Source: Gnetum montanum (taxonomy: Eukaryota; Streptophyta; Gnetopsida; Gnetales; Gnetaceae). Taken from it: DNA of 64,000 bases. The translations under genes were made by a program, and so were the position numbers. Shown piece after piece: positions 11,930 through 24,032 of the stretch; positions within the stretch are counted from its first letter, which is position 1, and every line of letters starts with the position of its first letter. The notes below the pieces were generated by a model. The model did not search any database. It was not told the origin of the DNA and worked only from the letters and a program-made list of their open reading frames with translations. Where the stretch lies: NCBI GenBank assembly GCA_015680685.1, contig MNCI01015499.1:1446306-1510305 (forward strand), given 5' to 3'.

Positions 11930-13190
11930 TTGAAGAAGATCAAATGTTGATTGACATTATAGAAACTTTTCAGCAAGAGTTGACTTGGAGAGTACATTTG
12001 TAGGATTTGCTTCAATAGATATCATATTTAAAATAATCCTTTACTTTTTAATTTCCTTCCATATATAGCAATGTTATATTGCAATATGCTTTGTTTGGAT
12101 ATGAAAAGTTGGGTTCTTGGATATGGTTATGACACTATGACTATCACAGCCAATATTAATCAAATTTTGAGTAATGCCAAGTTTAGTTATTAGCCTTTAA
12201 AGCCATATAGCCTCTATGCATGCTAAGTTAGCATCCACATATTCAACTTCAGTGGTAGACTAAGTAACATAAGATTGTTTCTGGCTTTTCCAAGAAACAA
12301 CACCACCAAAAAGATTAAATACATATCCACTAGTAGATTTCCTACTATCAATATCACTGCTCCAATGTACATCAACGAAGCCATAAAGTCCATTGAAATC
12401 CTTTTTGTAACAAATCCCATAATTCACAATACCATAAAGATATCAAAGAACTTTTTTTTACTCCAACCCAGTGTTGTTTCCATGGATTAGTCATATACTT
12501 GCTAAGTTTTCCAACAATGTGAGTAATATTAAGTTTAGTATATATCATTGCATACATTAAACTACCAATAGCACTAGCATATAGAATTTTAACTATGAGT
12601 TATTGTTCTTCTCTTTTCTTTGGATTGTTCAACTAAAAGTTTAATACCAATTTCACAAGGTGTAGCCATGGGCTTGCAATCATGCATATTAAGTTTTTTA
12701 AAGATATTTTTAACTTATGCAAACTATCCAAGCCAAAGCCTTTTATTAGCCTTGTCCATTTTAATTTCCATGCCTAAAATTTTTGTGCAACATCATGATC
12801 TTTCATCTTTAATTGAGAATATAGATGAAGTGCTAACTTCTAAATATCATGTATGTTATTACCTGTTGTTAACATATCAGTGACATATAGCAGTAAGATA
12901 ACATATTTTTAACTTGTATTTTAACATACATACAAGGGTATTCTACACTTCTAATAGAGCCAAGCTTTATCATGTGAGTATTAAACTTTTTATTCCACAT
13001 CCTTGGTGCTTGTTTGAGCCCATATAGTGATTTTAATAATTGACACATCATATGCTCTTTTCCTTTTAGTTCATATCCTTCCGGTTGAAGCATATAGATT
13101 TCTTCCTCGAGATTAACATTAAGGAATGTTTTTTTCACATCCCTTTGTTCAAGTTCATGATCATAAACAACTATAATGGACAACAATGAT
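11930..13190 (-). pseudogene. Cop-F reverse transcriptase and RNase H remnant
   Basis: RT starts with DVKKTFLNVNLEEEIYMLQ, then KSLYGLKQAPRMWNKKF (about 13140-12970), hallmark blocks of copia RT. The catalytic box reads LLLYVTDML (about 12905-12880), so the first catalytic aspartate of YVDD is Thr. The LGMEI block follows. RNase H shows STSGYVFNLFGGVVSW and STTEVEYVDANLACMEAIWL (about 12320-12210). Stops lie between blocks. In a live element this enzyme copies the RNA and removes the RNA strand; here it cannot function. Confidence 0.88.
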
Positions 13191-13415
13191 CTTATAGATG
13201 TTAATTTAACTACTGGAGAAAAATTTCATCATAATCAATTCTTTTTTTATGAGAATATCCTCTAGAAACAAGTCAAGCTTTGAGTTGTTTTCTAAATTTT
13301 ACCCTATACACTCGTTTATTTCCAATGGGTTTTCTACTTGGTGGAAGTTCAACAAATTCCCATGTTTTATTTTTATGAATTAATGACATTTCACCATCCA
13401 TTGCTTATTTTCATT

Positions 13416-14400
13416 CTATGTTTTGCATGGATAAACATGCCTCATCATATGTTGAAGGCTTATTATTTTCAATAAATATACATATTCCTCTAGATGTGAT
13501 GGTAATTTTTGTATACATGTTGAACATCTTAATGGCTCATCTTCATTGAAACTAATTTTCCCCTCTTCATGTTGTTGCTCCTCATCTACTATGCTATCAC
13601 CATCTTGTTCTCTAGGGAAAATATCCCCAACCAAGGAAGGATGATCCTTAAAAATTTTATTATTAATTTCAAGAGGCACATACATAGAAGTTAAATCATT
13701 TGAGGGAGTTTTAATATTTGAAGATTCCTTCATAGATCTACATTTTTCTCTAAAGATGACATCTTGACTATAAATAATCCTTTTAGTTTCTAGGTTATAC
13801 AACTTATAAGCTTTAACACCATGTCCATAGCTAAGAAAAATATATTTGATACTCTTAGAGTCTAATTTGGACCTATCAAATTTTAAAACATACAAATAGG
13901 CTTCATAACAAAAAAATCTTTAAATAATTTAAATTATTGGATCTACCACTCCAAACTTTATCTTTGATTTTCCCACAAGATTTGATGAAGGAGGTATATT
14001 GATAAGATAACACTCCATTTTGTTTAGGAGTGTTTACATAAAGCATTAAATTCATTATAGCAAAAATCACCACCATTTTTAGTTCTTATAATTTTGATTT
14101 TCTTTCCTAAATAATTCTCAACAAGAGCTTTCAATTCTTTGAATTTTTCAAATACTTCAAACTAATATTTTAATAAATAGATCCAGCTTTTCTAGAATAA
14201 TCATCAATAAAAGAAACATAATGCATAGCACCTCCAAGAGAACTTATTCTAATATCTTTAACTGGATCATGTACATTACTATGTATTAGTTCTAACATTT
14301 GAAGAGATTTAGCATTACTTTTTTGAAAATTATGATGCCTTTGTTTATCATATAGACAATGATGGTACAAATCTAAAAAATATTTTGAAAACTTAAATTT
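13416..14400 (-). pseudogene. Cop-F integrase remnant
   Basis: Minus-strand integrase core and C-terminal region. The block LELIHSNVHDP (about 14290) has Asn at the position of the first catalytic Asp. The block RTKNGGDF (about 14080) has Lys at the second. The C-terminal part is well preserved: KLDSKSIKYIFLSYGHGVKAY and YNLETKRIIYSQDVIF (about 13880-13760), typical of copia sequence just after integrase. An acidic linker then leads to RT. Joining of DNA ends would need the changed aspartates, so the enzyme is inactive even without the stops. Confidence 0.85.
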
Positions 14401-14719
14401 TCCTTTCTTGTAAAATTCCTAAAGTCCTTTTTTCACCAAGATGTCCTATTCTTTTATGCTACAAATCAGTACTTGAATTAAAATAAATAACTACAAATGC
14501 ACTTAATTTCTACTTTAATGTCTTAACTTCTAATTTATACAACTTGCTTATTTTAATTCAAGAAGCCAAAAGAGATGAATCATATAGTATTGAACATTTT
14601 TCACCTTCAAAGATAATAGTTAGTCCTGCATCATCCAATTCACTTATAGAAAAAATATTTTTAGTAAGTATTGGAACATGATGTATATTAGGAATTGATT
14701 TAATTGATCCATTATTAAA

Positions 14720-14905
14720 CTAAATCTTTGCCTTTCTATAACTTACAACTTTACACAAATCATCATTACCCAATCTTACCATTCTAAGATGAGATGATGT
14801 ATACTGACTAAATGAGTTAAAATTTGGAGTATAGTGATGAGATGCATTCAAGTCCACATACCACGAATACATATTAACATTATCAAAAGATGATAGAATA
14901 TACAA
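14720..14905 (-). pseudogene. Cop-F protease remnant
   Basis: The block SWYVDLNASHHYTPNFNSF fits the copia protease core SWxxDSGAS, with Leu-Asn replacing the Ser-Gly of the active-site triad. This is a loss-of-function change. It lies between the gag zinc knuckle and integrase, as expected. Confidence 0.8.
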
Positions 14906-14959
14906 ATATCCCTCTTGAGTAGGAGGGACATTATGAATTTTTGATACATTACTCTCTTT

Positions 14960-15710
14960 GCTTATTTGATGGGCTTTTCAATCTTTCTTTAAATGACCAA
15001 TTTTACCATAATTCCAACATTTAGGTGCCCTTTACAAATTTTTTAGGCTTATTCTTAGATTAAGGCATCTTAACAAACTTTGGATTTGCATCATTTTTGA
15101 TAAGTAATACATCTTTTTGAGTAGAAGTTTTTCTTCTTGCTTCCTTAGACAATAACTAACCAACAATATTATCAAAAATAAAGCTAGCAGATGTATTACT
15201 TAAAGCCATCACAAATGCCTCCCATGAATTTGAAAGTGTGATGAGGAATGTGTTGCACTAATCTTCCTCATCCATTTTTCACACCAATAGATTGCAATTG
15301 ATGAACCAACATATTGAATGTGTTCATGTGTTCTTTAATAGCTATACCTTCAACCATTTTACATTCATATAATCTCTTCTTTAAAAATAACTTATTTGTT
15401 AAGGATTTTTTTTTTGGTATAAAGCTTGTGTCTTATCCCACAAATCCTTAGCAAAAGAAACATTAGAAACATTAAGCAATAACGAATTTGATAGACATAA
15501 ATGAATAGTACTTGTCACCTTTAAGTTTAGTATTTTCCATTCTTTATCAAAAAATTTATGTAGCTTTGTGCCTAAGATTGCACTATGTTGATCTTTTTCA
15601 ATCAAAAGATCCTCCATCTTGATCTTCCATAGTTCATAATTGGATCCCTTGAATTTTTTAATCTCATATTTAGTTGAAGAGTTGGTCATGATTCCCTGCA
15701 AACACGTAAA
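14960..15710 (-). pseudogene. Cop-F gag remnant with zinc knuckle
   Basis: The N-terminal block KFKGSNYELWKIKMEDLLI (about 15660) and the segment AKDLWDKTQALYQ are the usual copia gag (UBN2-like) signature. The knuckle CWNYGKIGHLKKD is at about 15027-14990, where the final Cys codon is a stop (TGA). A TAG also interrupts the segment between them. Gag would bind and package the RNA. Confidence 0.88.
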
Positions 15711-15733
15711 GAAAAACTATTTTGTGGAGCTTG

Positions 15734-15745
15734 GCTTTGATACCA
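15734..15745 (-). promoter_or_regulatory. Cop-F primer-binding site (initiator tRNA-Met)
   Basis: The minus strand reads TGGTATCAAAGC two bases after the 5' LTR; the usual plant site is TGGTATCAGAGC. Confidence 0.88.
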
Positions 15746-15747
15746 AT

Positions 15748-16234
15748 TATTATTTCCAGTTTCTTGCACACAATATTAATAAATTTTTAAGATAAAATGA
15801 AGAATAATGTAAAAAATTGGCAAGACATAGAGTTACCTTGGGGAAAATCTTCAAGATAAAAAACCCCAACAAAAATTGATTCCTAGACCATTAACAATAG
15901 CACAACTTCAAGATTGAAGCACAAAGAGAATTAATGAGCATAATGGAGAAGAATTGCAGGGAGGATTGCAATCTAGGCATTAGCCATTGTTATGTTGCGT
16001 TGTATTATATTAAGGATGCTCCCTTAGAGCTTCTTATATATTGCTCAAGTTACCAAAAATAAACCAAAAATAGGAGGGGATAAGGTAGTTTACTTTTTTA
16101 TGGCGGTAAGTACAAGAACAAAAAACTAAGGAACTATGATATACATAGAATCAAAAATAGAATAAGAGTGGCAGAAATATATGCAATGGAGATAATTAAG
16201 GAAGATTTGCCTTCATCCATTCTTCCACCTTACA
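15748..16234 (-). repeat. Cop-F 5' LTR
   Basis: On the minus strand it runs from TGTAAGGTGGAAG to GGAAATAATA. It matches the 3' LTR with scattered, mainly transition differences. Confidence 0.9.
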
Positions 16235-16239
16235 TTAAG
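16235..16239 (+). repeat. Target site duplication of Cop-F (right)
   Basis: TTAAG, identical to 11380-11384. Confidence 0.85.
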
Positions 16240-16560
16240 TTATTGTATTCTTGTCATATAAAAAAAATTCATTTTATAAGGTATATGTCCAAGATGCATA
16301 ATACTTTCTCTATGACTAATAAAATTATACACATGAGCTTATCTCTTCTTTAAATTCTTTATTACCATTTGACCATTCTTATTGTTAACATTAACTTGAT
16401 TTTTCATATCATCAATTTCATATTATTTTGTCTTATCTTCAACTTTAACATATTTTTTCTTTTCTTAAAAAAAAGACATGCATTAAACAAATGTCATTCA
16501 TGATGGTAAAACTTGCAAGAATTAGAAAGATTATAATATGTAATTAGTGAGGGTCTTAGC
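16240..16560 (-). pseudogene. Possible gag zinc-knuckle fragment of an older element
   Basis: The minus strand reads CKFYHHE, a stop, HLFNAC, then FKKRK (about 16520-16460). This fits a Cys-x2-Cys-x3/4-His-x4-Cys knuckle with one Cys changed to Tyr, followed by a basic patch. It is outside Cop-F and could be the element into which Cop-F inserted. It is short and decayed. Confidence 0.35.
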
Positions 16561-16599
16561 ATTGATCTAAGGTAACAAGGGGTATGACCATGATGGTTT

Positions 16600-17479
16600 T
16601 AGCATAGATTTGATCTAAGATAGTAGGAATGGCATTTAGAGATAGGCCAAATTGTTTGATATTTTGGGATTGCAAATTTTTTGCTAAAGAGATTGAGTTA
16701 TATACTAATGAAATTTGAAATTTTTCTCATGGGATGATCATAGGGATAATCCTCTAAATGCAACTACTCTCAAAGATATTCTATTTGCACAATGGGAGTA
16801 TATGGTCAGCAAAATGGCATTGCTAAATGAAATCTATGAATAAAACAAAGCAATTCTTTGAAGGGTATCAACCCTCAAAGAGAAGATTAAAGGAAAAAGA
16901 AGACTATTGTTGCTTCAAAGGATAATGAATGAATTTTGATGAAATTAGTAGCACTTAAAGCCAAGGTGAAGAAAAATAAAAATGAATCTAATCTTGAAAG
17001 AACAAAGATGAAGGTAGGCTTTACAATTGCATAAGCTTTGAAAGAATAAGATAAAAAAAGGGCAAAAGAAAAAAAATTTCATTTTGTAGGTCTCCTAGAG
17101 ATAGAGGGTGAAATAGATGGAAACTTTATTTTAAAAAATTGGAAAACTTATAGATGATATGAACTTCTCAAAAAATTACTAAAGTTTTTAGGATTCTAGG
17201 TGAACGACATGAAAAGCCCCAACATGTAACTATTAAGTTTCATAATGTAGAAGATAGACTGCACATTTGGAGACATCAAAGTTACATGAAGCAAATTGAG
17301 AATGGGAAAAATATTTGGAAAAAATGAGGGTTTTACTTGAAAGGAACTTGTAGAAAGGGTTGAACTAGAAACAGGTTAAAGTAGTTTATGAATAAGGTTT
17401 TGTAGCATACCTAAATGCTAGCAACATGGTAGTCATTACATGTAAGCAATATTCTAAAAATTATTTAAATAACATATAT
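16600..17479 (+). pseudogene. LINE ORF1 remnant (left half of split LINE)
   Basis: A decayed plus-strand frame with many Lys/Glu residues. The best block is GERHEKPQHVTIKFHNVEDRL (about 17200-17262), followed by HIWRHQSYMKQ. This resembles the RRM-like core of L1-type ORF1 proteins, which bind the element RNA. Upstream is a Lys/Glu-rich, probably coiled-coil region. It lies in the correct orientation directly left of the Gyp-B insertion, with ORF2 directly right of it. ORF1 assignment is inference from position and one block. Confidence 0.5.
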
Positions 17480-17484
17480 AGGCA
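17480..17484 (+). repeat. Target site duplication of Gyp-B (left)
   Basis: AGGCA, identical to 46104-46108. Confidence 0.88.
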
Positions 17485-18351
17485 TGATAAATCATAATTT
17501 AGTATACTATGATATTAGATATATGATATCATAGCTCTGATATCATAGCACTAGCTATGTCATCATCTATATGATATCGTGGGATGCATGCTAGCTTATA
17601 AATACAACACTTAGGTGCATGGATCAACAATAGATTTTTGTCCATAGTAACATAACTCTTTTAGTTTTTTTGGCCCACAATGTGGTGTTGAGTGATTGTA
17701 CGAAATCCTTATTTGAGTGAAGTATACTTTAACACATTTCATGATCGACAATAGAGATCGAGATTACTAATCACCTTTGCAGCATCCACTTAATTTTCTT
17801 AATGTTTACTTAGCATAATATTTACTATTTTTACTTAGATTACTAATTACTCTTTTCCTTAGTTAATCATTTACTCTACTAGCAATTTATTTTACATGTT
17901 GAAGTAAGTGATATGGATATGATTGGTTTCAAGCACTAAGTGTACTTATTTGGTAACCTAATAGTGTTATCGCTTGGTACACCTAGTAGTGCTACACTTG
18001 GTAATCCCAATGATGACTACATGAGTCCAAGGTGTGTATGGAAAATCAACCATATATTCATTTCCATAAGATAGAATAGATTCATTTATTATTTTCCTTA
18101 GAATTAGAAAGTATTTTCATTTTCCATATTTCCTAGGAGGAATGGCCTATCAACATCAACATATCAGATGCCTCATTATGAGCTAAACCATACACGTAGA
18201 CTTTACTAGCTTCATGTGGGAAGACAATAGTCTTAAACTTAAATAAACTACTAGCATAATCACATTTCTTCATTCATAGATTACAATGTATTCATGCATG
18301 AAATGCCTGTGACTTGTATGGTTGGGTGTTGGATTACTCCACCACTCATCA
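17485..18351 (+). repeat. Gyp-B 5' LTR
   Basis: It begins TGATAAATCATAATTTAG and ends CCACCACTCATCA. The U3 has several GATATC-containing motifs at about 17510-17582, then a TATA box (CTTATAAATACAAC, about 17595). The 3' LTR 45201-46103 is its partner. Confidence 0.9.
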
Positions 18352-18352
18352 T

Positions 18353-18371
18353 TGACACCATTACCGAGGAT
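18353..18371 (+). promoter_or_regulatory. Gyp-B primer-binding site
   Basis: TTGACACCATTACCGAGG follows the LTR. It is a mutated TGGCGCC-TTGCCGGGG type (tRNA-Asp). Confidence 0.75.
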
Positions 18372-18480
18372 AATTTAATGTATGCTAAGTAATTGATTCC
18401 ACAAAGTTCATTGTATTAGAAATCAAAGTTAAAACTCATAACTCTAAAATAAGCACACTTAAACAATCTTAAACCATAAC

Positions 18481-20930
18481 ATGGCTTCAAACAAGGGTAC
18501 ATCATCACTTGCCAAGAAGACAAAAAGAGGCAATGACATAATCAGTGATGAAGAAGAACTGGGAATGTCAATGCAAATAAGAATCACATATGCTCACACT
18601 GATCCTTATCATATAGATTTTACTTTCATCTTCCATCAGGATAGAAAAATGAGGTGAAAATACATGCAAGGCAACATAGTCCTACTTTTAGAACATGTAG
18701 CACATAGCATGCTCCAAACTACCTTAAGGGAAATGCATTTGGATCAAATCCAGGAAGGGTATCATGTGACTTAGCACATGACAAGACCCTATGAACCCAA
18801 AAAGGAGTAGATGATAAAAGATGCTGCTATGGAAATAAAACATGTACAATACAAAGGAAAGCAAGTCAACACTTTTGTTTTCTTGGAGGAACTTGATGCT
18901 AATGCATTCATCACAAAATAACTCCACCAGAATCATGAAGAGCCTTTAAAAACACATATCATCAAACTTGAGAAACTTGTCAAAGTTCAACTTCATTCCA
19001 CTTTAGTAGAGACACCTAAGAAGGAGGTTACTAACTCAAAGTGTAAGTAGGACTCAAGGCTAGGATTTTCTACCAAATCTTACAAAGGAGAACATAGGAG
19101 TTATGAAATAAAGGCAAGCCAACACCATTCTCCTACTACCTCATCCACGTCATCATGATTATTAGTGAACTCTAACAAAAGAAGACATAAGTACTAAGAC
19201 TATGTTAGGGAAGAAAGAAGGACTCATGATTGACATGATTGTTATTCAAGGTATTCATATGATAAAGATGAAGGATATGAGTAAAGAAGACGAAGGCATC
19301 AAAGAGAGGATTGCAAAAGATATGAGCACAAAAGAGGGTACCACTTCATCAAAGCATACAAACCCAATCACAATGACAAACCCCTTATGAAAACCTGAAG
19401 CATGATTAACATCCAAGAAGCTATTTACATTTTGACTAGGCATGTGAGAAATAGCCATATCAAACAACTCAATATTAATAACATGCTAATATTTGAAGGT
19501 GCTTATAATGTTAATCCACAACATCACCTCCAAGCTTTCCACAATGCTTATGCCCTACAAAACATTGAAAGTGAATGGAAAAAGTTAAATTTATTCCCAA
19601 GAACATTTGTGATATAGGCAAAGAACTAGTACCAAGCATTTGAACTTGAATCAATCAAAAGATGAAGTACCATGCTAGAGATCTTTAATGATAAGTACCA
19701 AACGTACTCACAAGTGTCTAACTTAAGGAGATAAATCTAAGGATGGAAGTAATGGACTCATGAAACTCTTGATGTGGCAATGGGTAGATACTATTCACTA
19801 CTGCATAGATGCCCATGCCATGGATTCTCATAGTAGGAGCAACTAAGCAACATTGTAGATGGGTTAAGGAATAAGACCAAAGAGATACTTGGGGCTTATG
19901 CCCAAGGCAGGTTATCTAAGATGACTGTCCATCAAATCCAGAGACTAAATGACCAAGGGATGAAGGAAGAATGTAAGTTAAGAAAGAGAGAATCAACAGA
20001 GGAGTATAACAAAGACTCATCCATTAGGAAACAAGATGCACAAGTTTGTGATACCCAAGAAAAGGAAGCCTTGGAATAGGTAATTTAAAAAAAAAGACTC
20101 TACCAATTCAGAAATCTATAACTGACATTACAACAAAAGCAAAGAAAATGTGGAACTCTATTGATGAAAAATTTGCAACAACATTGAAAATTGTGGTGGA
20201 GAGGACAAAGTAAGCCTTTTGAAAAGGTAAGAACAAGAAAGAGAAGAAATATTTTGGATGAAAGGGTAAAGTGGCTTCAATGGCTAAGTGCTAAGACACA
20301 AGCTTCATCAATGAGGAAGGATGTGTTATGTGTCAGTACAAACATCCCAATGGATGTTATTCCCTAATGGCACATTTACTAGAAATGGGGGCATATGTAC
20401 TTAATCCCAAATTTGTTAAGAAAAAAATGCCCAAAAGTTTACCATATCCTCAAGGTAACTATAGCCAAAACTTCCAACCAACATACTATCCTAGTGGAGC
20501 CTACCCATAGCCACAAGAACAATATCACCAGTAGTGGAAATAATCCAAATCATGGGCCATGCCACCACCATACCAATAGTATTAATATTGGTTGCTTGAT
20601 CCATATGGATACTACATCCAATGTCCAATCTCGCCAGGAAACGCAACTGTTCAAACTTCATAGTTCTATCTACCTGAGTACCACAAACTAACCCCACCAA
20701 GGATAGATCTAAACTCATATATGCATTCACAAGTAGCTAATTCATCACATCCAACTCATCCTTTGCCACCAGTGCGACCACATACTATGCAGGAGGAACT
20801 GCCATCACAACCAAAGTAGAGGAAAGTTACAAGGATAATAAACATACAAATAGAGGATCTTACTAGCAACACTATGGGCCAAATGAAGAAATTTAATTTC
20901 TTTAGGACATCTCCAAAGAGGGTTGGTGAG
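18481..20930 (+). pseudogene. Gyp-B gag polyprotein remnant
   Basis: The start is the ATG at 18481 (MASNKGTSSLAKKTKR). Landmarks: DFTFIFHQDR, parallel to NFTFILHQDE in Gyp-A; an Arg/Asp/His/Tyr-rich stretch (about 19150-19390); the capsid-like block RHVRNSHIKQLNINNML, then HLQAFHNAYALQNIE (about 19440-19570); a decayed GAYAQG-like block near 19890; and the cysteine cluster CVMCQYKHPNGCYSLMAHL (about 20328-20385). A Pro/Tyr/Gln-rich tail follows. In-frame stops are frequent. If Gyp-B was mobilised by relatives, its own gag could once have worked. Confidence 0.82.
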
Positions 20931-21059
20931 TTAGGACTTCATTGAGACAAGCTTTTCCTAATAGATTTTCTCACCAAAAACAAGCTACTGTCATCATCCA
21001 ATACAAACATGCAAACTATCATGCTTAAAGAAATAGTCACATATTGAATAAAGGTAGGA

Positions 21060-21475
21060 CCACTCCCTAAGAAAAGAATTGATCTAGGAATTCCTTTGAT
21101 TTATCTAAGTATAGCTGGATATTTTCCATGCAAAGCCCTATTAGACTTAGGTTCTAGGGTAAATTTGATCTATTATGAAACATATCAAGTATGGAACCTA
21201 CCACCCTTGAAGGAGTGTAATATAAGGTTGGAGCTTGTAGATCAGTCTCTCATCATTCCTTTGGGACAAATAGAGGATGTGGTAACCACTATTAATGGGT
21301 AGTCTTATCTAGCAAAATTTCTTATAATCGATGTGAAAAATGAAGACAAGAAATTTCCAATTATCATGGGGAGAGCATGGCTTAGAATAATCAATGATAA
21401 GTTAAGTATGAGAGATCTATCTATTGAAATCTCTAAGGAAGACAACCACAGAGCCATACATACACAATGAATTTC
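21060..21475 (+). pseudogene. Gyp-B aspartic protease remnant
   Basis: The core is CKALLDLGSRVNLIYYETY (about 21130-21186), then IPLGQIEDVVTTING, and IIMGRAWLRIINDKLSMRDLS toward the end (about 21360-21420). DLG is the Athila-type active-site triad. The frame has few stops compared with gag. After it come the pre-RT block at about 21606 and then sequence that belongs to the spacer. RT is missing. Confidence 0.83.
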
Positions 21476-21539
21476 ACCATTTAGAATACTACTGGTAAAG
21501 AAGGATGCAGTTGTGGATTAACCATTTAGAATGTAAACA

Positions 21540-24032
21540 TAGTCATTACACCAATCTGCAACAAATGTGAAAACAAGTGTGCACACAAGAAAGAGAAAAA
21601 TCCACTAAACCAAAAGATACCTAGTGGCTAACAATAGAGAACATTAAATTATCTAAAATATTCATGGAACAATCTAATTCACTTATTAATTCCCATTCTA
21701 AGAAAATGATTCCAACTAAGAGCCCAAAACAAAACTATTAAATCATAACCATATACTAATGGAAAGAAGAACTGATGACTTAGATGATCAAGATTCCATT
21801 ACCATTAGAATTACCTAAGACAATAACTAAAAACTTAAATCATTAAGGATGGTAACTGAACCACCTAGAGTTTATGATCCAGAAAACCTAGAGTACATTT
21901 TCCAAACACTCACCCATGAGTTCAGTTGTGGGGAAGACACCTTATCTTGATTTTAGAATTAATAAGTGTTTTTTTTCATTTTTTTTTATAATTCTTTTTA
22001 CTTTTCCTATTTCTTGATACAATTTTTTCCATACTTTTATACTTTTCACACTCTTTTCATTTTTCACCTTCTTTGATATTTTCTCATTCTTTTATACTTT
22101 TCCATTTCTTAAATTTTTAATATTCTTTTACATTTTTCAATTCTTTAATGATTTTTCATCCTTTGACATTTTTCATTCTTTACATCTTTTTCCAATTCTT
22201 ACTAGTTTTTTCATACTTTTTTTTTCATGACCTTTGTAAATAATTTTGATTATTAATAAAACACATTAAGAACAAGGCCAAATGTAGTCCATTAAAGTGA
22301 ATATTTCCCTATGTTATCAAGTCATAAGGGACTAATTACTTGAACAGTGAGACCACAACATTCATTCATCCATTCCATTAATAAGAGGTTCTTACCATGG
22401 CCATAATGATATTATTCCCATCATACAACTAAGAATAAACTTGTGATCATTATGCATGGACTAACAAATGAAGAACCAAATTGGAATGTAAAGGATCTGG
22501 CATCAAGGGGATTTGTGGATTCTCTTAGATTATTGTTATCAGTTCTACCCTATTGCTTAGGCTATATTATATCCTTGTAGATCTAACAAAAAATGGGAGT
22601 AAAAGTAAAATAAGTGTTGCCTTACCATGTCACTAGAAAGGCATGTTACCCATGCTTGAAGTTAGTCCTCTAGTAAGGTTAACACTAAAAAATAATAATA
22701 GTAAATCTCATGCATAGAATAAATTTTTGGGAGTTCCACTAGAAAGACATGTTACCCATGCCTAAAGGTAGATGGCTTCTCAAAAATTGAAAAATAAAAA
22801 GTGCAATGAATATACTCCTCCCTTGGACAATATGCCAAGTGATAATACTCCTAGCAATAGTGGTAGTCTTACAATTGTAATTCCAAAAGATGAGACAATG
22901 TGATGTCATTGAAATGTGGTCTGAACTTGGTTTGAATCTTGGATAAAAAGGCTAATTATTACTTTAACCACTAATAAAACACAAGAATTCATTATGCCTA
23001 TGGCAAGATACCTCATGTCCCAATTTCTATAATCCCTTCTAAGTCCATTTCATTTCACTATGTGAATAATCATAACTTGCGGTCTTGTGTAACATAGCAT
23101 AATTTTTCCAACTTGGTGATACTAACATGTGTGTTTTTCTCAAGTATATGCTAAATTCAACTCCTTAAGTGCCTAAGGACACTTTTAAGCATGGTTATAC
23201 AAGTGCATTAAGGGTTGGAACTTGCTTTGGGGAGGATCCACTTGTATAAATGTTGTATCTTATATCTACCAAATGATTCCACATCATCTTGAGTCTTCCA
23301 ACAATAATAAACATTAATAAAAACCTCCCTTAACATTCAAACTATCCGTTCCAAAAACATGAACTCATTACACATCTCATCCATCTTATCAACACTTCAT
23401 GAACTTTCGTAGCCTGAGATTCCTTCTTTATGAACATTCTATGTCAAATTCTCAAAAAATATGCATCACCCATAGCCCAAGACCCTTTGAACATGCTTTA
23501 TATATTCCAAACATCCCAAATGACCCAATTTTTTTATCTCAAAACTTAGTAGAAATGTTAATTTTTTGCCTAAGAGCCCCTCCTCTCCGATATCAGAGCC
23601 TATAAAATCTATATATAGGTGAGGACATAGTGAGTTTTTCTCATTTCTAAATTTTGAAGTAAGAAGAGTTGTTGCTAATTTTTTCTTTTGAATTTTGACC
23701 TTTGACCTTTGAGCTTCCCTAAGCCATAACTTGCACACTATCACTTCAATTTTCATGATTTTTGAATCTATTTAATCTCGAAGTGTTCATCTTAATCATG
23801 GGGGGTTCCAGTGAGGAAAATATAAGCTAATTTTTTCAAAATATCTAATGCCCATAAGGTATTATAAGGGTAATTTTAAAGGAAAATAACAAGAATTCTT
23901 AAAGAAAAATCACTCATATTAAGAACAAATAACTATATAAGGACTCCTAATCAACCATACCAATTATCTTAAGCCATAAAAAAGCACTAATGGGGTTACT
24001 TTTTGAAAATTTTCTAACTTTGCAATCATAAT
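21540..24032 (+). repeat. Gyp-B spacer, first unit (left part)
   Basis: This matches 38596-41030 along its whole length. It contains the end of the truncated pol (about 21540-21900), the block CACCCATGAGTTCAGT (21909-21924), a pyrimidine-rich tract (21966-22230), two copies of a CATGTTACCCATGC motif (about 22640 and 22746), the purine motif TTTGGGGAGGATCCACTTG (about 23225-23243), and a GATATC plus TATA-like block at 23588-23620. No RT or integrase motif occurs. It is interrupted at 24032 by Gyp-A and resumes at 36241. Confidence 0.82.
24028..24032 (+). repeat. Target site duplication of Gyp-A (left)
   Basis: ATAAT, identical to 36236-36240. Confidence 0.85.

Larger units (their letters stand above)
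11385..16234 (-). mobile_element. Cop-F: complete, dead Ty1/copia element
   Basis: A 4,850-base element on the minus strand with two LTRs of 482 and 487 bases and a perfect 5-base duplication TTAAG. An initiator-Met primer site follows the 5' LTR and a purine tract precedes the 3' LTR. The internal order is gag, protease, integrase, RT, RNase H, which is the copia order. Several catalytic residues are lost (YVTD for YVDD in RT, DLN in protease, and two integrase aspartates changed), along with many stops, so it cannot move by itself. Confidence 0.93.

Noticed and set aside
21130-21186. Protease DLG triad as an inactivating mutation in Gyp-B and Gyp-E
   Set aside because: D-L-G is common in Athila-type plant proteases, so it is probably the family form and not damage.
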